NCBI GenBank assembly: GCA_964247055.1
Contig: OZ176050.1
Coordinates: forward strand, 7,254,001-7,318,000
Length of the DNA: 64,000 nt
Reading direction: 5' to 3'
Source: Paragordius varius
Taxonomy: Eukaryota > Nematomorpha
Positions 53,001 through 62,367 of the stretch are shown here, piece after piece; position 1 is the stretch's first letter; each line of letters begins with the position of its first letter. The position numbers were made by a program, and so were the translations under genes. Below the pieces are notes generated by a model. It saw nothing but the letters and a program-made list of their open reading frames with translations, was not told the origin of the DNA and did no database searches.

Positions 53001-56000
53001 TTCGTTTATAACACATTTATCAATTATAAAGAATAAATTAAATGCAAAAAATATAATATAAAAAAATTATACCCTGGAGAGATACATGTTCAGCTTTACT
53101 ACGCATAGCGGCCGCGGCTTTGGCTCTATCATTAAGCCTTAAATAACGGGTCAGATAACTAGAAAAATAAAAAACATTAAAATAAATTAATAAAAATTTA
53201 CACGTATAAAGTCAATTAAATTTTCTCTTTCTAACTAATCTTTTACTACATTTTAAAATTGAAAAATTTTAAAATTTATTGATACTAAAAATCGGTACAT
53301 AAATAACATCATTGCCATATTTTCAATAATTATAAAATTTTATACAAAATAAAAAGTTTAATAAAAAATAAATTCGTCAAAAACACTTGGTGTAAAAAAT
53401 CTTAAATGATTACATTATTTGGCTATAATTTTGGGTTTAATACAGCAAAAAGGAACAAATTTGTTAGCACAAACTAAAATTTGCTCTGATCTCAAATACA
53501 AATTTAGCAATATTTTTGGGGGCTAAAAATAGCCAAAATATATAATACCCAAGTATCAGGACAACGCGTTCAATTTGACCACAACCTAACAATTCAACCA
53601 ATTGTTTTGGATGGTATTGCGGTAATTTTCCAGCCAAGAAAAGACTTTCAAAAAGGTTATGGGACCCAGGAGAAAATAGTACAGATTCCCCCAAATCAGC
53701 CGCCATATTATCTAGGGAAGCTATAAATAATAATTTAAATTTGTACCCGTAACATATTTATATGGAGTATAAATTTTTGGGTAAGGGGGTTAAAATTTTT
53801 GAAAAAATAATATACTATGGTATTTTGGCTTAAAATAAATTATCAACCATCATCCATAATTATGTATTGAATAAATTTTCAGTTTTTTTATTTCTATAAT
53901 TCTAACGTTGGATATTATTCATATTAAAATAAGGCAAACAGATTTATAAAAAAAATAATCATTATTTGCTGTTAATTTGGAATTAAGTGCATTTCATTAA
54001 TAATATTCGTTATCATAATACGTGTTATAAGCCCGTATTTTAAACAAAATTTTTCTAAAAAAAATATGGAATGAAAAGGATAATACCGATTTCTTTTCAG
54101 TTTTACATTTTAAACAATACATTTTTAATGTATATTTTTGATTTAGTACCCAAATTAATATATGATTTGGAAAAACTAGATATGAATTCGCTCTGTGAGG
54201 TAGATAAAAGGTACCGAATTGTTAAAGTCAGAAAACATTTCTGCCTTAGAATGGACCCTATTCTGATTTAAATGTTTCTCTTTTAAAAAACTCAATAATA
54301 TACCATTCGCACTGCGAGAGTGTCCTTCACTTCAAGATAGTCCTTGAACATTTCAAGTTGGTCCGTAAACATTATAGGTTCGTCCTTGAACATTTAAAAT
54401 TGGAACACTTCAAGTTGCTCCTTAAAATTATTAAATTTTGATTTAACTATAATTAATGCATTTATTTTTTATTTTATTGAAACCACTTTTTTGTTACAAA
54501 CAATTTTTTTCCAATTTAACAAAATTATTAACTTTAATTGTTTCCAATGAAAAATTGTTGATAATAACCCAGAAAACTGATTTATTTTATTAAGTGTTAA
54601 ATATCCAAAATAATTTTAGGAAATTAATAAAGATATACGGTTTCTGAATGATTAAAAGTTGATATTGATTTAAAATTTATGTTAAAGAAAATAGGTCAAA
54701 AACGATAAAATAGATGAATGATATACGATTTGATTGATAAAAGTTAAAGCAAAACAAATAGTCAAAAGACCAAGTGTTTAAGGACCAACTTGAAGTGTTC
54801 AAGGACCAACTTGAAATGTTCGAGGATCAACTTGAAGTGTTCAAGAACACTCTTGATGTGCTAATGGTATATTAAGTAAATTTGATATTCTTAAAAGCAA
54901 CATAATGATATCATTCATAAAAGTTAAAAATATATACAAAACCACATTATATAAATTTTAAAACAGCAAACGAAAACTTATGTAATTTTCAATATTACTT
55001 TTAAAAAATATAATACACATCATACTATAGTAAATACAATTTTATATATTCTGATATTTTATACAAAAAAATCATGTATACCCACCCATTCGATATTCGC
55101 TAAATGGATCAAAGCGTGCCGCTATGCTAGCTAGAGTATTGGCTAAATTAGCGACATTTTTGTAATTTGAAGAATTACTTTCACCAACATTGCTCGGTGG
55201 TGCTTTTGGAGGGTTTACAGACATCCCTATAAAATAAAAAATTCATTGCACGTTATATAATACGTATTGGCATAAGATAAAAAAAGGTATAAATTAAAAA
55301 AACAATGTTTTTCATCATAAAGACAACCAATATACTCATATATGCTTTGATTTTTCCAATAAAAACTCTGTTATTACAAGTATGGAAAATATTAAAAAAA
55401 GTATTAGGAATTTACACCTCCTTTTTATATTTTGAGATCCAAAACGATAAATTATACGACGACAAGAAATCTATGTTAATGTTAAAAAAGTATGGCTGTC
55501 TCTTTAAAATTCGAATAGTAGTATTTTAATTTTTATGTTTGATTTTGATAATTATTATTTTTACTCCTTATAAGAATATAAAAGTTGTTAAGTGTAACTA
55601 AATTACTTCTGTTTGAGCCAACTTCGCTTGAAACATCATTGACAATTTTAAGTGGTGGTTGTGTCATGTCTTTGTCCACAATTTTGGAGGTAGAAATTTC
55701 GGCGTTTTGATTAAATACATTCGAAGCTGCGAGTAAAGCAGGCAAATGTGTTTTACTCCCTAATGTCAATGACAGGAAAATATAAAATAAGTAAAAAGTC
55801 ACAACTAAAATCACAAATTGACAAAACATAAAAATTTAGGACCGATATTTTTGATTCTTTATTTTTTGTTAATATTTATATGATTACATTGCGAAATAAA
55901 TTGAGTGTGTTATTAATTCGCAAATCAAAAAGACGATAGGTTAAAATTTGAAAAATATGATGATCATTATAATTATAGGTTTTTACTTTTATTTTTCTGT

Positions 56001-56996
56001 CTTTATAACTTAATATTTTTACTATGAAAAAAATAAAAATACCTAATTTAGAGATTTTTTTGATGTGAGATGAGAGCTTTCGATTAGCATTTCCAATTTC
56101 CAACGGTTGATTCGATGAGTTGGGTGTAGATTGCTTTTGAGAAGTTGTTATACTTTTATAAGGACTCGTTTTAGATCTGTGGGAAACTTTATGTTTATTT
56201 TTGGGTGCCAAAGTAGTTCCCACATTTATATCATCCATAATCCGTTTAATATGACTATTATTATTGGCTGCATTAATGTTAGAATCCGCATTACTACTTA
56301 TTGTCGGTTCAAACGGCGGTATTACCAATTGAGACATGTCTATTGTATAAAAAAGCAAATATGTACAAGAAGGAGTTTATACAATAAAATTTAAATTTAT
56401 TAGGGTGTAGGTGTTTCATAGTAAAAGAAAATTAATTACATTTAGTGTTCCAACAATGCGTAAAACATTTAAGAGCCTGATCAGCACTAAAAATAAAGGC
56501 CCCATTGCGAATCCAACTGGCAAGTATTGGAGGACATAGGTTAGGATCACCTTCCATTTCTAACGAAATCATTTAAAAATTATAATATTTGGGTAAACTT
56601 GGCTTTATTAATAAGGTAATTAAAAGAAAAACCTTTAAAATATTATCTAAGAAACGCGAATTTATCCTAGCTAAGAAGTAAAAAAAAAGTTATTTTATGA
56701 TAATTTTAACATAATAAATGAATCAAAAACTGCGTTCAGTGTGTGTTTCATTTCCGAAAATTCAATATTTCGATGACAATAAGATATCAAAACCAACACA
56801 AAATACATACCATAATTGTATATTTCACAACCTTATGCAAACAATTATTTATGATATACGATATACGTATAGTAAGGAATTTAATTTATAAAATCAAAAA
56901 TATATATTTTCGTATAAAATTTCTCTCGTCATGGATAAAAATCACACAATATCAATGAATTATTTGATCAAAAATAATCCATCGTATCGAAAATAG

Positions 56997-57029
<33 letters not shown>

Positions 57030-60000
57030 TGGATTTTATTACGGACCTTTTTAATTTTACACAATTTTCAATAACATAAAATATAAATCTTATAGGTGAT
57101 TTTTGTAACCTTGTTCGGCATCCATTATACGATGTGGGTCCGGTAAAGACTTTTGTTGGGAAAGTAAATACTCGGATGTAGCACTCGCAATGCAAGTCCT
57201 AGCCATTAAAATCCATTTATTTTGAGTCCCGCCGCTAGTCGGTGAATTATTATTTGCGTCACCCGTAGATGCGATATTGGGTATCCCTAAACCTTATCAT
57301 CATACAAAAAATGGGAAGATAGATATTATATTACCGAATGAGGAAAGGTGCATCAATTAGTAAAAAATTATTTAATAACATTTAAAATTTAAGTCCAACA
57401 TCTAATTTTTCTTTATCTAAATCCATCCAAAAACATTTCAAATTAACCTTTAAAATTATTGTTTTCTAGGCAAAAATACCATAATTATATATTTGTTTTT
57501 TTGCCTCTAATTTGTTAATTAGGAACACTTTATCATTTTTCAAAAATGTATTTGATATGATAAAAATATTAATTTTTTACGAAAAAATTATAAACTATGC
57601 TGAAACTATTTAAACCAAAATACATATTTAGAACAAATAAAAATATAAATTTTAATATTAGAATTTTTAGTGTTAGGGTAAAAAGTTAAATTTTTTTACT
57701 ATTAACATCAAAATAAACTTATATTAATCACAAAAATCGGTATAGATATTACCACCATAGAATTGCTAATTACAAAACTATTTTTAACTGTGATGAAAAT
57801 CTTTTTTTTTCAAATACGTTTATTTTTATTTTTATAAAAATACAAAAAGATATAGGGAAAACCTTTATTTGAATGTTGATAAATATAATCACTGCGAGCC
57901 ATATTAAAATTGGCCGCTCCATATGGGAAATAGCCATAAAGCCAAGCGATATAACTTAAAACTTGAGTTCCTTTCCTCAAATTAATTTCATCTTGTTGGT
58001 TATGGTGAATCTCTAAGAAATAAAAATAAAAATTTATTTAATTGTTTTCAAACAAAAAGTACAAAAATTAAAATTACCACATGAATAAATATTGCTAGTT
58101 TTTTTAATTATTGCTAGAAAGCATATAAAAATATATTATTGGCTTAGAGGAGTTATATTTGGACTTTTTATTGTTATTCAATAATAATGCTCTTTGTTTC
58201 ATATACTATCCGGCAATATTTAATAAAAAATTAGCAATGTATAGGTATTAATATTGTATAAAGACAAGATCTAAACTTTGAAAAACACATACATTTTAAT
58301 ACAGCAGCCATGCTTTTTTAAACCATGATTTTTTGAAATAAAATCTTTTGAATTATAATTGTGAAATATCTAACATAGCATGTTAATTACCAATTTTTCG
58401 ATTCCTTAATTTAAAACTAAAAACATAAATAATACATAATAGTATGGTTAAAAAATATTGCCTTATATTATATTTTTGTATTTACCAATTTTGATATATT
58501 TTATAATTTGATCATAACTTACTCATATTTCGTGTAATTATCAACAAAAGGTAGGTCCCATCTTGACAAGGGAGCCATTGAACTTTTATATATCTCCCAG
58601 GACTATGTATTATATAAAATAAAAATTAAATATAAATTAAGCAAGTAAAATTTATATAATTACCATACTTTCAGCTAAATATATATAATTCAAAAAGTAA
58701 ATGATACAGTAAAAACTAAAATCATAAAGCCAAAAAAATCAACCATATTTTGTAAAACTTAATTTATTAAATGCTTATCGTGAGTTAATAAAGGAAATGA
58801 TATTTCAAAATCGTAATTATATAGTTAATGTAAAAAAGGCTTAAAAAGTATGGGCGTCTTTCAGGTGTGGAAAAAATATTTGTATTTTAGTTTTAAGATT
58901 TTGCCTTTACAATTTTATTTTTTACTGTACATTTTGTCTTAATTACTATCAGCATTTCAAAAAGTTTGACAAATCATAAATAAGTAATAATTTGGCCTTA
59001 CTTGGCATAAAAGCGTTCAACATACAATTCATCATCTGAGTAATCCTGAGTAGTTTTATTCTTGCTATTGAGCATTTCCATGGTAATTGCATCCGAAATA
59101 AAAGGATTTAGAATGGGCAATGTAAATTTATCCTCTAAAATCCAATCTGAACCTCCACTTGATTCGCATTCAAAAATTAGGACTTTGAAAACTGTTTGTA
59201 TACAGATATCAATTACAGGTAAAAATTAAAATTATAAAGATAAAGTGTAAAATATTTTTTTAATAAAAACGATATTTTTTAATTTATAACTATATAAATA
59301 ACGTAAACAAAAAAACTTTTTTGTTCAGTTTCACGAGGATGTGAGAGTATTTCATCGTTGAGACTTCCAATTTTTCGCCATCTAAGACTTGTGTTGGGCG
59401 GTATTATACAGCAAATTCTACCATCTAAAAGATATATAAAGACAACAAGTAATAACTAATAGATTAACTAATAAATTTTAATAATACCATATTTTTAAAC
59501 TTATATATTTACCATGATTAACTAGAAGTTTTACCAATCTACATCTCCATTTTTAAGTTAATAACCCAAAACAAAAGGCATATTATATTAAAAAATCAAT
59601 TATAGTGTCATTTTATATTTGAAAAATACAAGCGTATCGATTATTTTCCGTTTTATATTCTTTAAATTTATAGTGTATTAATATGAATATACAGCAAGAA
59701 AATTTATGATATTATACAAAAAATAAAAAGTAACCATAAAAGGGAGCAATCGCTAAGGCGACACAAGAGGTCTGCAATTTAATAGAACTGGTCCCTCGGC
59801 GATGTTGAAGCAATTTGCTGGGATCGACTGGTCTATACATGTAGGGCATGTTCCATTCTCTCCATATTAAAGCCACTGTATAAAAAAAGAAATCATAAAA
59901 TATGGTACAGTAAAAATTGAAATTATACGGACAAAACGTGAAAATAAAAGGACAAATATATTTTCATAAAAGACAACCACACTTAAATCTTGATTTTTAT

Positions 60001-62327
60001 AAATATAATTCATTGTTTAAAATGATAAAAATTAACTAACACAATCAATTCCATATTTAAAATTGTATTAAATAAATATGAGAAAATTAAGGAAAAAATA
60101 GTTGGCTTTTCAATTAAAACATTTGTCTTTAAATTTTGCGTTTTGTCCGTATAATTTCAGTTTTGACTGTACGTTTATTTGAAGAACTGATGTCATATAA
60201 AGTTAGAGATAATGAAAAGACGCTTCGAATCTGACATTTGTTCTCAAATAATACGACCAAAAAGAAATATTGCGTAAAAGTTGCCTACAAACGCTTAAAA
60301 TTATTTCACCTTCATTTTTAATTGAATAGAAAAGGTTATAGTGGCGCAAGAATAAAGCAAATATCTGCAAAATACGAAAGCCCAAAAAATTTAAGTCAAA
60401 TCTAAAAAAGCCTAAACATATATCTAATTTAACCAAATATATCAACCATGTTCTTTTAATTCTTGCAAAAAAAGAATAATTTATCAAATTTATATATATA
60501 TATATGCACTGTGTGCAAAAAAAAATTTAACGAAAAAATATTTTTTTCATGAGATAGCTTATGACCAGCGTATTCATTTGCCGCAAAAATTTTTATTTGT
60601 TGACAACCTAGTTTTTGAAATATTGAAAGAAAATCGAAATCGGGCAAAGAAAATTAAGGATAATTAAGGATAATTCAAAAAATAAAGATAAAATCTAAAA
60701 TATTATCGTTTATTATCATTTTAGGATATATTTTCAATATATAAATAGCCTAAAATCATATAGTTAGGGTTTCTATAAAATTTCAGCTCAAAAGATGGCG
60801 TTTTTTTAACACACTCACAAGACAAATTTTTTTTTATAAAATTATATTAAAATATTTTTCTAATTATTTACTACCTAAACTCACTATTAAAATCTTAACA
60901 TTCATATTTTATTCAGAAAACAAACTTCTATATCAAAATAAAACCAAAAATTTTGTTTTTTATTTTTGCATTTTTTTGTCATCTGGTTTATGAATAGATA
61001 AAAAATTTATACTGTTTTATTTTGGATTCTTACATGAGTGGGAATTATTAAGTTTATAATTTATGCAAAATAGGATTGAAAATTAGTGGGATATCAACCA
61101 ACAATCCGTACAAATCCCAATACATATATTAATTTGTCATAAAACAGACTTGTTACAGGAAATTGTAAGGATTGTTGGATGATATTCCACTACGTTTAAT
61201 CCTATTTTGCATAATTTATATAGTTAATAATTCCCTCTCATGGAAGAATCCAAAATAAAACAGTATAAATTTTTTATACCCTCATAAACCGGATGACAAA
61301 AAATGCAAAAATAAAAAACAATTTTTTGGTTTTATTTTGATTTAGAAATTTATTTTACTGGATAAAATATGAATGTTAAGATTTTAATAGTGAGTTTAGG
61401 TAGTAAATAATTAAAAAAATATATTATAATATAGTTTAATTAAATTTTTTTTGTCTTGTGAGTGTGTTAAAAAAACGCCATCTTTTGACCTAAAATTTTA
61501 TAGAAACCCTAATTATATAATTTTAGGCTATTTATATATTAAAAATATCTCCTAAAATGATAATAAACGATAATATTTCAGATTTTATCATTATTTTGAA
61601 TTATCCTTAATTATCCTTAATTTTCACTTTTTGCCCAATTTAGATTTTCTCTCAATATTTCAAAAACTAGGTTGTCAACATATAAAAAATTTTGCGGCAA
61701 ATGAATACGCTGGTCATAAGCTATCTAAAAAAATTTTTTCGTTAATATGTGACCCTCGTTTTTGCACACAGTGCATATATTTACCTTGGCGACCAGTTTC
61801 GATTTCATTGCCATTTCGTTCATTTTTACCTGTGTCAGCGTTATTTGTTAGCGTATAAGGATCGATGACACATTTAAGGAATCGCACAGTGGCATCACTA
61901 CATGCAATGACAAGACTGTAAGGACTGTCCAATGCATCAACCGCCGAAATTGTTATAATGTCCACATACATTGGGAGAGCAATCGGCCAAAACCCACAAA
62001 AGTTTATGGGCGTGGAATCATCAACATTTTCTGATTAAATTATTTATGCAAATAAGTAATACTTTATTTCCATATTTTTTTAGTTTCATTTCAATATATA
62101 TATATATATATATATATATTAGATTTTCAGACAAAAGAAAATTAATCTTATCAACCCAATAACGGATTTTTTTTAAAATAGAGAAACAATTTATCGTTAT
62201 TTATAATGTCCATATATATATTGCAAGTGCAAAATTGGGCAGAGGGCGGAAAATCATCAGTATGTTTCTGATTAAATTATTTATGCAAATAAGTAATACT
62301 TACATATCTTTTTAATTTCACTTTACA

Positions 62328-62367
<40 letters not shown>

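Noticed and set aside
54071-54271. Plus-strand frame beside the TACCATT fold-back element
   Set aside because: It is short, inside an intron, without family resemblance, and not part of the element, whose left end is 30 bases further on.
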